Below are positions 25,541-35,659 of a DNA stretch of 64,000 bases, in pieces. Position numbers and translations under genes: made by a program. Each line of letters begins with the position of its first letter. Position 1 is the first letter of the stretch. The stretch spans positions 62,001 through 126,000 of the forward strand of contig CAXTIG010000011.1 in the NCBI GenBank assembly GCA_964244295.1, read 5' to 3'. The notes under the pieces were generated by a model. That model worked only from the letters and a program-made list of their open reading frames with translations, was not told the DNA's origin and made no database searches. The stretch comes from JAJAZB01 sp964244295. Its GTDB lineage: Bacteria > Bacteroidota > Bacteroidia > Cytophagales > Spirosomataceae.

Positions 25541-27253
25541 TTACCAAAGCGGATTCTGAACCAAGCCTCTGGCGGCATTCAACTCGCCTTGAGGGATTGG
25601 ATAGAGGTACATTTTTGGTTCAAAAACCCGGTTTTCCACCGTGATGGGCGCGTAGGTAAACGTGCCGGTGGTACTCCGGGTGATGTCGACGCCCTGCAAC
25701 GGGACGCCGAGGTACTGCGGCCCCTGCATCCAGCGGCGAATGTCCCAACTCCGGTGGTCTTCAAAGGCCAGTTCCACGCGACGTTCGTTGCGGATGCGTT
25801 CCCGCATTTCGGCCTGCGACAACCCGGCGGGCAGGGCAGGCATGGCCACGCCCGCGCGGGCGCGCACCAGGTCCACGTACTTTTTAATGTCGGCGTTGCC
25901 GGGCGTGGCCTCGTTGAGGGCTTCGGCGTAATTCAGGTAGATTTCGGCCAGGCGGAACAGGTTCCAGGATTTTACGCTGGTGCTGGTCGTGAGGAGCAGG
26001 TTCAGGTTTTCGTTGACGTATTTCTTGAGGTAATACCCAGTTTTGGTGGCGTTTACAATTCCTTTTCCGTCGCGGCCACCCGTCCAGCTTTCCACATTCC
26101 GGCCTTTATAGGCGGTGTTGTTTAAGATAACGTTCAAGCCCAAACGCGGATCGCGGTTTCGGTAAGGATCCTGCGGATTATACCCGGAGGTCGGGTCGGT
26201 GATGGGTTTGCCATTCGTCATTTCGTAGGCATCCACCAGGTTTTGGGAAGGGGTCGTTCCGCTCTGTCCCAGGTCGTACCCGATGGGATAGTTCGCCCGC
26301 TCGAAGGCGCTTTCAGCGGCATTCCGCCGGGCAAAAATGATTTCCGGCAGGGTGTAGCTGTTGGTCAAAAACAGGTTTCGGTAGTTGTTATGGAGCACGT
26401 AGCCCGTGCCCGCCAGGTCGATCACGGCTTTGGCCGCATCGGCGGCGGCTTTCCAACGGGCCTGCCGGTCGCCGGTGAGTGAAATCAGTTCCGGAGTGGC
26501 GTAGCCTCCCGCCCACGAGGACGTGCTGAATAAATCGCTGGCGGCGTAGAGCAAGATCCGGCTTTTCAGCGCCAGGGCGGCACCACGGGTAGCCCGGCCC
26601 AAGTCCGTGGCGGGGGCGGCGTACACGACAGGCAGGTTTTTGGCCGCCGAATCACACTCGGAGGCAATGTATTGAATGCACTCGGCCAGGGTGTTGCGTT
26701 TGACTCCCTGAACATCATCTTCGATCGAAAAAATCTGCGTGATGATGGGCACGCCCCCGTAGCGTTTTACTAACTCGAAGTAGAAGTAGGCCCGCAGAAA
26801 ACGGGCTTCGTATTTCCAGCGTTTGATTTCGGCCAATCGATTTTGATACACCGTTTGGGCCGAAGGCGTAGGGTCAAGTTTGTACTGATCCAGATTGACG
26901 CTGTCGCTCGATACCAGAAACTGGTTTGCTTTCCGAACACCCCGGAATAAGTTGGGCCACAGGTTTTCGGGGGTATCGACGGCATTCCAGGAGCCGTTAT
27001 TGAATTTCTGGACGTTCGAGGTTTCCAGCGTATGCTCGGCTTCATCACTGGCCGAAGCGGGCATGGCCCCGTCGATTTGCAGGTACCCCGCCGGAAGGTC
27101 GGTGTACAGCGAAGTGACCCGGTAAAGGGAATAATCGTACGATTGGGTGACTTGCTTTTGAGTGATGTCGGTGATGAGTTCGCGCTCCAACTTCTGGCAG
27201 CCACTCAGCCAGACGATACCGGCTATACCCAGGGGAAATAAAATACGTTTCAT
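25541..27253 (-). CDS. SusD/RagB family glycan-binding lipoprotein, second pair
   Basis: The 570-residue protein has a lipoprotein signal (lipobox WLSGC, Cys19), TPR-like helices such as FLRAYFYFELVKRYGGVPI (about 160-180), and the C-terminal RagB signature FEDHRSWDIRRWMQG. SusD proteins cover the SusC pore and capture the substrate. The start at 27253 was chosen for the signal peptide; a longer reading to 27379 runs through low-complexity TAAC/TGAG-type sequence. Its SusC partner lies directly upstream. Confidence 0.95.
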   Translation of the reverse strand: MKRILFPLGIAGIVWLSGCQKLERELITDITQKQVTQSYDYSLYRVTSLYTDLPAGYLQIDGAMPASASDEAEHTLETSNVQKFNNGSWNAVDTPENLWPNLFRGVRKANQFLVSSDSVNLDQYKLDPTPSAQTVYQNRLAEIKRWKYEARFLRAYFYFELVKRYGGVPIITQIFSIEDDVQGVKRNTLAECIQYIASECDSAAKNLPVVYAAPATDLGRATRGAALALKSRILLYAASDLFSTSSWAGGYATPELISLTGDRQARWKAAADAAKAVIDLAGTGYVLHNNYRNLFLTNSYTLPEIIFARRNAAESAFERANYPIGYDLGQSGTTPSQNLVDAYEMTNGKPITDPTSGYNPQDPYRNRDPRLGLNVILNNTAYKGRNVESWTGGRDGKGIVNATKTGYYLKKYVNENLNLLLTTSTSVKSWNLFRLAEIYLNYAEALNEATPGNADIKKYVDLVRARAGVAMPALPAGLSQAEMRERIRNERRVELAFEDHRSWDIRRWMQGPQYLGVPLQGVDITRSTTGTFTYAPITVENRVFEPKMYLYPIPQGELNAARGLVQNPLW

Positions 27254-27403
27254 GGTGTTCGTGGTAAATGAGTGATTGGGTAATTGGGTAAACAGGTAAT
27301 TAGTTGAGTGAGTAACCAGGTAACTTTCTATAGAACAATGCTTTGCATCAATTCCAAAATCACCTACTCCTCCAATCACCCATTTATCTAATTTCCCATT
27401 TAC

Positions 27404-30253
27404 TTAAAACTGAAGCCGGATGCCCAGGCTGGTGGTGCGGAGGGCCGGGTACCCACTGGCCACCTCCGGGTCGATGTACCCTTTGAGGCGATCGAGCGAA
27501 AACAGGTTGGTGCCGTTGATAAACACCCGGGCGTTGGTTAGCCGGACTCGCTCGATGAGCCGCCCCGACAGGGTGTAGCCCAACTCGAGGCTGCGGAGTT
27601 TCAGAAAGCTGCCGTCGCGCTGCCAGAAGGAGGAAAACCGGTAGTTGTTCAAATTATTGGAGGCCGACAGGCGGGGGTACGTCGCGGTGGCTGCCGTTTC
27701 GGTAGTCCAGCGATCAAGGGCAATCGGGGCCACCTGACCGTTGTTCTGAAAGGCATGAAAGTACGTTCCGCCCAGGTACACCGTCGTTCCGGTGACACCC
27801 TGGAACAGGAATTCCAGATCGAAGCCTTTGTACTGAAACTTAGAATGCAGGCTGAGCGTGAGCGTCGGGGTCGATGTTTTGCCAATCGGAGCGGTATCGT
27901 TCTGGTCGATCACGCCGTCGCCGTTCTGATCTTTGTACTTGATGTCGCCCGGTTGCACCGGGGCGAAGAGTTGCCGGGGACTGGCGGCCACATCGGCCTG
28001 GTCTTTGAAAAGACCGATGGCTTCGAGGCCAAAGGGCTGGCCGATGGGCCGACCCGTGGTGTACTGGTAATCAAACAGGCGGAGGGCTTCGGACTGGAAG
28101 TCGATTTTGTTTTGGGCGTACCAAGCGCTGGCCTGCACAAAATACTGGAGCGCGGTGGTCGCCTGGCTGCGGTACCGAACCGTGGCCTCGAAGCCCCGGT
28201 TGGTTACTTTGCCCTGGTTGAGTTGCGGCACGGCGGCACCCGTAAAGCCAACGAACTGCGGCAAGGTGCGGTTGGGAGCCGCCAGAATATCATTCCGCTG
28301 GTGGCTGAATACATCCAGGCCGATGTCCAGGCGCTTGACCAGGGTGAGTTCCACGCCCACGTTCAATTTCTTCTCGGTTTCCCAGCTCAAATTGGTCGTA
28401 GCCGGAGCGCCTTCGGCCAGACCAAATACCTGCGTGTTGCCCGTTCCCAAATAGTAAGATGCCGTGTATGGATAGCGTTGCTCGAATAAAAAGCGGGTCG
28501 CGCTGATCTGGTCGCTACCGGCCAGGCCATACGAGCCGCGTAGTTTCAGGTACGTCAGGAGGGTGTTGTCCTGGAGGAACCGTTCGTTGGAAACAATCCA
28601 GCCGACCGAAGCCGCCGGGAAAAACCCGTAACGCCGACTTTTGGGAAAGGCCTCCGAACCCATGTACCCGAACGAAAATTCGCCAATGTATTTGCTGGAA
28701 TTCGCGTAGGTAAACCGTCCTCCGATTCCGAGGTGTTTGAAAGGCAGACTGGCCACGGCGGTGGTGGCGTTGTCGGTATTGGTATAGCTATCCGAATTGT
28801 ACATCAGCATGGCCGAGAGGCCGTGTTTGCCGAAGGTCCGCTCGTAATTCAGGAACCCCTGAAACACGATGTTCCGGTACTGATCCGATTCGGCTTCGTT
28901 GCCCACGAGCGAGGTGGTCTGGCCAAACCGGGTATAAACGGTATCCCCGGCGGTGCCTTTCGCTGCCGTAAACCGCTCGTACTGCTTGGTTTTGTTGGAA
29001 TAGCTGCGGAAAAAGTTATTGAACGAAACGGCCGCCGAAACACTCAGCCCCGGCGTGATCCCGTCCAGTTGCTGGGTCAATCGCAACGTCGATTGGAGCG
29101 TCCGTCCGTTGGAGGTGTAGGAACCCGTCTGGAGCAGGTTAGCCAGGGGGTTGGTCAGCGCACCGGTCCCGCCGAAACTACCGTTGGCGTTGTAGACCGG
29201 AAACGAATTCGGGGGAAGGACGGCCAGCGAAGCGAAAAAATCACCGGTCGTGTTGGCGGCGGGGTTGGTTTTATCCTCCACCGTTCCGCCCAGCGTCAGC
29301 GAAGCCGATAGCCGGTTGGTGATGTTGATGTCCACGTTCGACCGGAAATTAAAACGCGAGTACCGGGAGTTTACGCTCTCATCGTTCATGTCGCCGGCAT
29401 TCACGTACAGCCCGTTGCTGCGGATGGCGTTGAGCATCACAAAATACCGCACGGTGCTGTTGCCTCCCCTGAAGTTGAGGTTGTAGTTGGAGAGGGGCGC
29501 CGTTTTCTTCAGCACCTGGTCGTACCAGTTTACGTTCGGGCGAAAATATGGATCGCTGCCGGTCCGGTAGGCTTCCAGATCGGCGTCGGTGTACCGGGGG
29601 GCTTTTCCTTCGTTGGCGAGGCCCTCGTTGTAGAGCCGGGCGTAGTCGTAGGCACCCAGAAACTGGGGCAGGCGGGAGGCCGTGTGAAAACCCTGCTGGG
29701 TGCTGAAATTAACGACCAGCGGACTGTCGCTGCCTCGCTTGGTCGTCACCAGCAATACCCCGTTGGCACCCCGCAGGCCGTAAATGGCCGTGGCCGAGGC
29801 GTCTTTCAACAGCGAAACCGACTCGATTTCGTCGGGCGTTAGCTGCTCGAACGTGCTCTCGTAGCCGTCGACCATCACCAGCAGGTTGCGCCCCGGCCCG
29901 AAGGTGCCGATGCCCCGACCCACCAGCGTGGGCGAATCGTTGCCAGGTTCGCCGCTGTTTTGCGACACCGTCAGGCCGGGCAGGCGGCCGTACAGCGTGT
30001 TGGCCAGGTTGCTCGTGAAATTCTTCTGGAGGTCCGTGCCCGAAACCGTCGACAGCGCGCTGGTAATTTTCCAGGCGGGTTGCTGCCCGTAGGCAATGGG
30101 CCGATCGGCGTTCCGATTGGGGTCTGATTGCCGGTTTACGGGAGTGCCTTTTCCCAATGAGTCCGGGTCGGCCACCTGCGCCTGTACCGCCGGGCAAAGC
30201 CCCAGACCCAGCAGCACCATCAATCCGATGCCGTAGTAATTTTTAGAGTTCAT
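27404..30253 (-). CDS. SusC/RagA TonB-linked outer-membrane protein, second pair (short form)
   Basis: The ~949-residue protein has a signal peptide (ending near PAVQAQ), then only ~45 residues of linker before the plug (ALSTVSGTDLQKNFTSNLAN, GRLPGLTVSQNSGEPGNDS, DASATAIYGLRGANGVLLVT). The barrel ends in ALRTTSLGIRLQF. It lacks both the STN domain and the carboxypeptidase-like domain usual in SusC, unlike its neighbour at 32038-35538. It would import oligosaccharides with the SusD that follows. Substrate is unknown. Confidence 0.93.
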   Translation of the reverse strand: MNSKNYYGIGLMVLLGLGLCPAVQAQVADPDSLGKGTPVNRQSDPNRNADRPIAYGQQPAWKITSALSTVSGTDLQKNFTSNLANTLYGRLPGLTVSQNSGEPGNDSPTLVGRGIGTFGPGRNLLVMVDGYESTFEQLTPDEIESVSLLKDASATAIYGLRGANGVLLVTTKRGSDSPLVVNFSTQQGFHTASRLPQFLGAYDYARLYNEGLANEGKAPRYTDADLEAYRTGSDPYFRPNVNWYDQVLKKTAPLSNYNLNFRGGNSTVRYFVMLNAIRSNGLYVNAGDMNDESVNSRYSRFNFRSNVDINITNRLSASLTLGGTVEDKTNPAANTTGDFFASLAVLPPNSFPVYNANGSFGGTGALTNPLANLLQTGSYTSNGRTLQSTLRLTQQLDGITPGLSVSAAVSFNNFFRSYSNKTKQYERFTAAKGTAGDTVYTRFGQTTSLVGNEAESDQYRNIVFQGFLNYERTFGKHGLSAMLMYNSDSYTNTDNATTAVASLPFKHLGIGGRFTYANSSKYIGEFSFGYMGSEAFPKSRRYGFFPAASVGWIVSNERFLQDNTLLTYLKLRGSYGLAGSDQISATRFLFEQRYPYTASYYLGTGNTQVFGLAEGAPATTNLSWETEKKLNVGVELTLVKRLDIGLDVFSHQRNDILAAPNRTLPQFVGFTGAAVPQLNQGKVTNRGFEATVRYRSQATTALQYFVQASAWYAQNKIDFQSEALRLFDYQYTTGRPIGQPFGLEAIGLFKDQADVAASPRQLFAPVQPGDIKYKDQNGDGVIDQNDTAPIGKTSTPTLTLSLHSKFQYKGFDLEFLFQGVTGTTVYLGGTYFHAFQNNGQVAPIALDRWTTETAATATYPRLSASNNLNNYRFSSFWQRDGSFLKLRSLELGYTLSGRLIERVRLTNARVFINGTNLFSLDRLKGYIDPEVASGYPALRTTSLGIRLQF

Positions 30254-30273
30254 ACGATTCAAGGCGAAAGGAG

Positions 30274-32031
30274 TTAGTAACCCGGATTCTGGACGAGGTA
30301 GCCCTTGTAGACTTCGGTGTTCTGGAAGGGGTGCAAATACATTTTGGGATCGAACGTCCGGGTTTCGAACACGTAAGGCTCGTACCGAAACTCCGTGCTG
30401 CCCGTGATTTTCGTAATCTTCAACCCGTACATAGGGCCGGTCATCACCCCATCCTGCTCGGCGATCATCCAGCGGCGGATATCCCAGAGCCGGTGCTCTT
30501 CAAAAGCGAGTTCGATGGCCCGTTCGTTGCGCACCCGCTCCCGGAATTGCACCTGGCTCAGGCCCGTCGGAAGTTTGGGCATTCCCGAACGCTGCCGAAT
30601 TACGTTGACGGCGTCGTAGGCGGCCTGAACCGGTCCCTGGGCTTCGTTGAGGGCTTCGGCGTAGTTGAGGTACGCTTCGGCCAGGCGGAATACGATGGCA
30701 TTCGGCACGGCGGAAGCCGACATCGACAGCAAATCGGGAATGTGTTTTTTCATCCACGCTCCGCCTTTACAGCCTTGTACAAACCGCCCCCCCTCGAACG
30801 TTTCCACCACCGGTACGTCCCGATTCCAGTAGGAACCATTGTAGCCGACCGTCTGGGCAAAACGGGGGTCTAATTCCGAGTATTTTTTCGTCAAATCGTT
30901 GCCGCCCGCCGGGTTCCAGACTTGGGGGGTCCCGTCTTTCTTTTCGTATTTGCGTACGAAATTGTGAATGACCGACACCCCGCCCCAGGAGTTCACGCCC
31001 GGAGTCACCCAGGGCTGCATCCCGTACCAGGGAAACTGGGTGCGGGCGCGGGCGACGTTCAAGGCTTTTTCGGCCAGAACGATCTCTACGTTATCCCCTT
31101 GTTCCCACATGAATTTGTAATTTTTGTCCACCCCCTTGTCCGTCACCAGCGCAAACCCACCGGCGGGTGCCAGGTCAAGCGCGGCTCTGGCGGCATCGGC
31201 GGCGAGTTGCCAGCGTTTAACGTCCTGGTTGCCGTAGCAGAGCAGTTTGTTGTCCGCGCCCAAACTCAGGTACGGCGTACCCGTGTTGAACAAGGGACTC
31301 GCGGCAAACAGCAGAGTGCGTGCTTTAAGCATCTGAACGGCGGTTTTGGTCGCCCGGCCCCGAAAGGTGGAGGGGTACGTGGCGGGCAACAAGGCAACGG
31401 CATCGTCGCAGTCTTTCACGATGAAATTCACCACCTCTTCCACCGTGTTCCGTTTCACGTTGGGCGCCTCGGCGGCCTCCAGCCGCTTATCGACGATGGG
31501 CACCCCACCGTAGCGTTTAAGCATTTCGGCGTAATTCAGCGCCCGGATGAATTTAATTTCTCCGATCACCTGGTTTTTGTAGCCTTCCTCCAGCCCCGGC
31601 ACGTCGTTGATTCGTTCCAGAATGATGTTGCAGTTGCGGAGCGCCACCCAGCGCACCCGGTACCGGTAGTCTTCCTGCGCCACCAACGCACCGGACGACG
31701 TGATGTTGGCCGCGTTCCAGTTGTTGGTGTGGAAAAACTCCGCCAGGCCGTCCGCTTCGGCCTCATCGGTCGCCCCCGCATTGATGGTGTAGGGGGCGGT
31801 GGGGACTAAGTCAGCGGCAAAGACATCGTTTCGGTACGTAAAGGGGGAATGAATTCCGAGCCGGTACGTGCCCGCAACGAACTGCTCCAACTGAGCCTTC
31901 GACGAAAAAATGGTGTTTTCGTTGACATCGACCCCCGGCGCTTTGTCCAAAAATTCGGTCAGACTTTTTTCGCAGGCCGTGGCCATCAGGCCCAGCACAC
32001 CGCAAAAAACGGCCTTGAATATCGTTTTCAT
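30274..32031 (-). CDS. SusD/RagB family glycan-binding lipoprotein, first pair
   Basis: The 585-residue lipoprotein has lipobox MATAC (Cys20), the helical segment FIRALNYAEMLKRYGGVPIV, and the RagB C-terminal signature LAFEEHRLWDIRRWMIAEQ. It begins 6 bp after the STN-type SusC gene stops, so the two are certainly co-transcribed. It ends 20 bp before the second SusC start. Role: surface capture of the locus's oligosaccharide. Confidence 0.95.
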   Translation of the reverse strand: MKTIFKAVFCGVLGLMATACEKSLTEFLDKAPGVDVNENTIFSSKAQLEQFVAGTYRLGIHSPFTYRNDVFAADLVPTAPYTINAGATDEAEADGLAEFFHTNNWNAANITSSGALVAQEDYRYRVRWVALRNCNIILERINDVPGLEEGYKNQVIGEIKFIRALNYAEMLKRYGGVPIVDKRLEAAEAPNVKRNTVEEVVNFIVKDCDDAVALLPATYPSTFRGRATKTAVQMLKARTLLFAASPLFNTGTPYLSLGADNKLLCYGNQDVKRWQLAADAARAALDLAPAGGFALVTDKGVDKNYKFMWEQGDNVEIVLAEKALNVARARTQFPWYGMQPWVTPGVNSWGGVSVIHNFVRKYEKKDGTPQVWNPAGGNDLTKKYSELDPRFAQTVGYNGSYWNRDVPVVETFEGGRFVQGCKGGAWMKKHIPDLLSMSASAVPNAIVFRLAEAYLNYAEALNEAQGPVQAAYDAVNVIRQRSGMPKLPTGLSQVQFRERVRNERAIELAFEEHRLWDIRRWMIAEQDGVMTGPMYGLKITKITGSTEFRYEPYVFETRTFDPKMYLHPFQNTEVYKGYLVQNPGY

Positions 32032-32037
32032 AGGAGG

Positions 32038-35000
32038 TTAAAATTTAAGGTTAAGCCCGATGTTGATCGTCCGGGTGAGGGGATACGGTTCTTCGTTGGT
32101 CACGCCCGGTGAAAGCTCCGGATCGACACCCGGATAGACCGTGCTCCAGGTGTAGAGGTTGTTGGCGTTGACGTACAGGCGGCTGGCGCTCAAGCCCAAT
32201 TTTGAAAGGAGTGTTTTCGGAATATTGTAACCGATTTCGACGTTTTTCAACCGCACATAGCTGGCATCGCGGGTAAAGTACGTAGAGGGCTGGTAGTTGT
32301 GGGTGTAGTTTGTACTCTCGGTGAAGCGCGGGAAATCGATGGGCAACCCCTTTTCGTAGCGTTCGGCCGACCAGCTATTGATCAGGTAATCGACCGCGCC
32401 CCGGTTTTCAAACAGGCCCCGGTTTTGCGTCCGGCTGTAGGTGATGGACACATTACCCGCGCCCTGAAACAAAACGGAGAAGTCGAAGCCTTTAAAATTG
32501 CCGCCAAACGAAATGCCGAAGATTTTTTCGGGAAAGTTGGAATAGCCAATCGGTACCTGGTCGTCGTCATTCAACAGGCCATCCCCGTTGATGTCCTTGT
32601 AACGAATATCGCCGGGTTGAATCTTGTTGGAGTTCCAGTTTGAAACGGGGCGGTTGGCGTCGTTGACCTCCGCCCAGGTGTTGTACAGCCCGTCGGCCAC
32701 CAGGCCAAACGACTGGCCAAACCGTTGACCCGTGCGGTACTGGTACGTGAAGGGCCGCACGATTTCGTCCTGAAACTCCACTTTATTCCGGGCGAAGGTG
32801 AAGTTGCCTTTTACCCAGAAATTGAAGCTCCCGATCCGGTCGCTGTAGGTGAGGTCGCCGTCGAAGCCCCGATTTTTCATCCGTCCCAGGTTGTAGGCGG
32901 GCAGCGTGGCCCCCACCGTGATGGGCACGGTACCCAGGTTGGCCAGGATGTTGTCGCGCTTCTCGCTGAAGACGTCCGCCGTAACCCCGATTTTACCTCC
33001 CCAGAGCGAAAACTCGACGCCGATGTTTTGCTTGAGCGCCCGCTCCCAGGTCACGTCCGGGTTACCCAGTTTGCCTTCGATGGCGCGGATGTATCCCGCC
33101 ACGTTGCTGCCCACCTCGCCGAAGTAGTAGCCGTTGGCCGCCGTGGTGTACGACGAGGGCCGGTACAAAAACCGGTCACCGCCGATTTCAATGTTTCCGA
33201 GCCGGTCATTGCCAACTTCGCCGTAAGAACCCCTGATTTTCAGGTAAGTAAGCACGTCGTTTTTAGGAAAGAACGACTCGTCGGAGGCGACCCAGCCCAG
33301 CGAAAAGGCCGGGAAAAAGCCAAAGCGTTTTCCCTCCGCAAAATTCTCGGTTCCGTTGTATCCAAAGGTAAATTCAGCCAGGTAGCGGCCTTTGTAACCA
33401 TAGGTAGCCCGGCCCACCACGCCCTGGTAGCCATTCGGCACCAGAAACAACAGGTTGGGGTCGAAGCGTTTGGTTTGGTTGTAGTTGACCAGCGCCGTTA
33501 CCGCGTGTTCGCCGAAAGCCCGTTTGTAATCGAACCCAAACTCGGCGTATGTCCGGCGGTTTTTTCCGATGGTCTGCGCAAACGTAAAGGGTTGGTCGAT
33601 GTTCTGCGGCACGTAATTCACGCTGTTGTCGGGCAACCGGATGGCGTTATACTTCAGCGGGGGCCGCCGGTTTACCAGGGTCTCGGTGTTGTTGTTTTGG
33701 TAGTTGACCAGGCCGTGCGCCGAGAGACCCTCCGTGATAAAATCAAGCGTGTAATCCAGCCGAACCGAGCCCTGGAGGAAATTTCTGAACTGCCGGCTGT
33801 ATCCTTCGTCAAAAAGCGTGGCAATCGGATTGATGGCGGTACCTACGTTGGTCAGGTTCACGATTTTGTCCCCGACAAAACCGGGAGACGTTAAGGGGTT
33901 GGCCGCCGCAATCCATTCGATGATGCGCACGGTCCGGTTGTTGGCTCCGGTCAGGTCTTCGCTTTGCGACGACAGGTCGATGGAAGCTTTCAGCCGTTTT
34001 GTGACGTCGAAGTCGAAATTCGACCGGAAATTGTAGCGCTTGTATTTCCGGTTGGCATCGAAGTCCTTGACCAGATCCGTGTGGTTGAATTGCCCCCCCT
34101 GGCTGAAAAAGCCCGCCGACACGAAGTACCGGACTTTTTCGGTGCCGCCGTTGATGCTCAGGTTGTGCTGGGTTTGCAGCGCCTGGGGTTTCAGCGTCAG
34201 CGCGTACCAATCCGTATTGGGGTGAAAGATGGGATCTTGGCCGTTTTGGTACAGGGCCAGGTCGGCATCCGAAAACCGGGGGACGTACGTTCCTCCCGAA
34301 ATGTAGGAATCGTTTTTAAGGGCTTGGTTGAGTGAGTTGGCCCAATCGTAGCTGCTCATGCCTTTCCGCAAGGCCGTAAAACTGGTCACGGCCAGGTTGG
34401 CCGTGTAGCTGAGTTGGGGCTTGCCCACTTTGCCCCGTTTGGTGGTGATGATAAGTACCCCGTTGGCGCCGCGAATCCCGTAAATGGCCGTGGCCGAGGC
34501 ATCTTTCAGAATCGTCAGGTTTTCAATTTCGTTGGGGTCGATGTTGTTGTAGTTGCTCACCTCCACGCCATTCACCAGAATGAGCGGGTCGGCGGCCCCC
34601 GAAAACGTGCTGACGCCCCGGATGCGCAGCGTCGAGGCGTCGTTGCCCGGCTCACCGCTGCCCTGCACGGCAAACAGCCCCGGCATCCGGCCCACCAGCG
34701 AGTTGCTGATGTTGGCCACCGGCGACTGGAGCAAATCTTTAGTGCTGATGGCGGCAATGGCTCCCGTCACGGTCGCTTTTTTCTGGGTGCCAAAGCCCAC
34801 CACAACCACCTCGTTGAGTGATTTCGCTTCGCTTTGCAGCGATACGTTGAGTACCTGTTGGTTGCCCACCTTCCCCTCGAAGGGTTTGTAGCCGATGTAG
34901 CTGAATTGCAGCACGTCGTCGGGCGTGACGCCGGGCACGGTGTAGGTGCCCTTCGCCGTGGTGGTGGTGCCGCGCTCGGTGTTGAGCACCCGGATATTGA

Positions 35001-35538
35001 CGCCTGGCAGGGGTTCGTTCGTTTCGGCATCGGTCACTTTACCCGTCAGGGTGATGGCCACCTCCGGCGAGAGAGTCTGGTCGGGCACACTGCGCCCGAT
35101 GCCGTTGAGGGCGGCCAGTTGGCCCGAAGCCGGGGCTTCGGACGGGGGGGCTTCAACGGGGCGGACTTCCGTCCGCTGGTTGCTCCGACCCAGAACGGCG
35201 TAGGTCCCTCGTTTGAGTTTCTTAAACCGCAACCCGACGGGCCGCAGCACGTTTTCCAGGTTTTTTTCCAGTGTCAGGTCAAAGTCGAGGATTCCGGCGG
35301 CCACGGTATGGGGTTCGACCAACCGGTCGCCGAAGGCGATGTCCACCTTGTAATGCTCCTTCAACGTTTTCAGGACTTCTTTCAGGCGCAGGGCCGACGA
35401 AGGCCGGGCCGCTGGAGTCGATTCGGCAACGGGCCGCAGCACCGCCGTTTGCTGGGCTGGCGTGACCTGAGTCTCTAACGCCAGCAGCAAGAGCAACAAG
35501 CCCGCCCGTCGGGGACTTTTGTAAAAAAATGAGTTCAT
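32038..35538 (-). CDS. SusC/RagA TonB-linked receptor with STN domain, first pair
   Basis: The 1166-residue protein has a signal peptide, an STN domain (about 50-118: LKEVLKTLKEHYKVDIAFGD...GTYAVL), a carboxypeptidase-like domain (about 163-250: GKVTDAETNEPLPGVNIRV), a plug with VVVGFGTQKKATVTG and DASATAIYGIRGANGVLI, and a barrel ending TRTINIGLNLKF. The STN domain contacts the FecR anti-sigma protein, and a FecR gene and ECF sigma gene lie directly upstream, so ligand uptake probably signals to transcription of the locus. The substrate is not readable. Confidence 0.95.
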   Translation of the reverse strand: MNSFFYKSPRRAGLLLLLLALETQVTPAQQTAVLRPVAESTPAARPSSALRLKEVLKTLKEHYKVDIAFGDRLVEPHTVAAGILDFDLTLEKNLENVLRPVGLRFKKLKRGTYAVLGRSNQRTEVRPVEAPPSEAPASGQLAALNGIGRSVPDQTLSPEVAITLTGKVTDAETNEPLPGVNIRVLNTERGTTTTAKGTYTVPGVTPDDVLQFSYIGYKPFEGKVGNQQVLNVSLQSEAKSLNEVVVVGFGTQKKATVTGAIAAISTKDLLQSPVANISNSLVGRMPGLFAVQGSGEPGNDASTLRIRGVSTFSGAADPLILVNGVEVSNYNNIDPNEIENLTILKDASATAIYGIRGANGVLIITTKRGKVGKPQLSYTANLAVTSFTALRKGMSSYDWANSLNQALKNDSYISGGTYVPRFSDADLALYQNGQDPIFHPNTDWYALTLKPQALQTQHNLSINGGTEKVRYFVSAGFFSQGGQFNHTDLVKDFDANRKYKRYNFRSNFDFDVTKRLKASIDLSSQSEDLTGANNRTVRIIEWIAAANPLTSPGFVGDKIVNLTNVGTAINPIATLFDEGYSRQFRNFLQGSVRLDYTLDFITEGLSAHGLVNYQNNNTETLVNRRPPLKYNAIRLPDNSVNYVPQNIDQPFTFAQTIGKNRRTYAEFGFDYKRAFGEHAVTALVNYNQTKRFDPNLLFLVPNGYQGVVGRATYGYKGRYLAEFTFGYNGTENFAEGKRFGFFPAFSLGWVASDESFFPKNDVLTYLKIRGSYGEVGNDRLGNIEIGGDRFLYRPSSYTTAANGYYFGEVGSNVAGYIRAIEGKLGNPDVTWERALKQNIGVEFSLWGGKIGVTADVFSEKRDNILANLGTVPITVGATLPAYNLGRMKNRGFDGDLTYSDRIGSFNFWVKGNFTFARNKVEFQDEIVRPFTYQYRTGQRFGQSFGLVADGLYNTWAEVNDANRPVSNWNSNKIQPGDIRYKDINGDGLLNDDDQVPIGYSNFPEKIFGISFGGNFKGFDFSVLFQGAGNVSITYSRTQNRGLFENRGAVDYLINSWSAERYEKGLPIDFPRFTESTNYTHNYQPSTYFTRDASYVRLKNVEIGYNIPKTLLSKLGLSASRLYVNANNLYTWSTVYPGVDPELSPGVTNEEPYPLTRTINIGLNLKF

Positions 35539-35566
35539 AACTAGCAGGTGATTGGGAGAAGTTATT

Positions 35567-35652
35567 TAGTTAGTGGTTAGTGAGTTATTGAACAGTTAAA
35601 TGCCTGGTTATCAAAAAAAATAACCACTAACGAATAACCAGTAACCAAAAAC
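35567..35652. repeat. Low-complexity inverted TAAC/GTTA repeats between FecR and SusC
   Basis: The gap holds GTTAGTGGTTAGTGAG on one side and CCACTAACGAATAACCAG on the other, which can fold into an imperfect hairpin. Such TAACCAGTAAC wording recurs in other gaps of the window. It may reduce read-through into the SusC gene or simply be genome-wide filler. Confidence 0.45.
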
Positions 35653-35659
35653 AGAGCGT

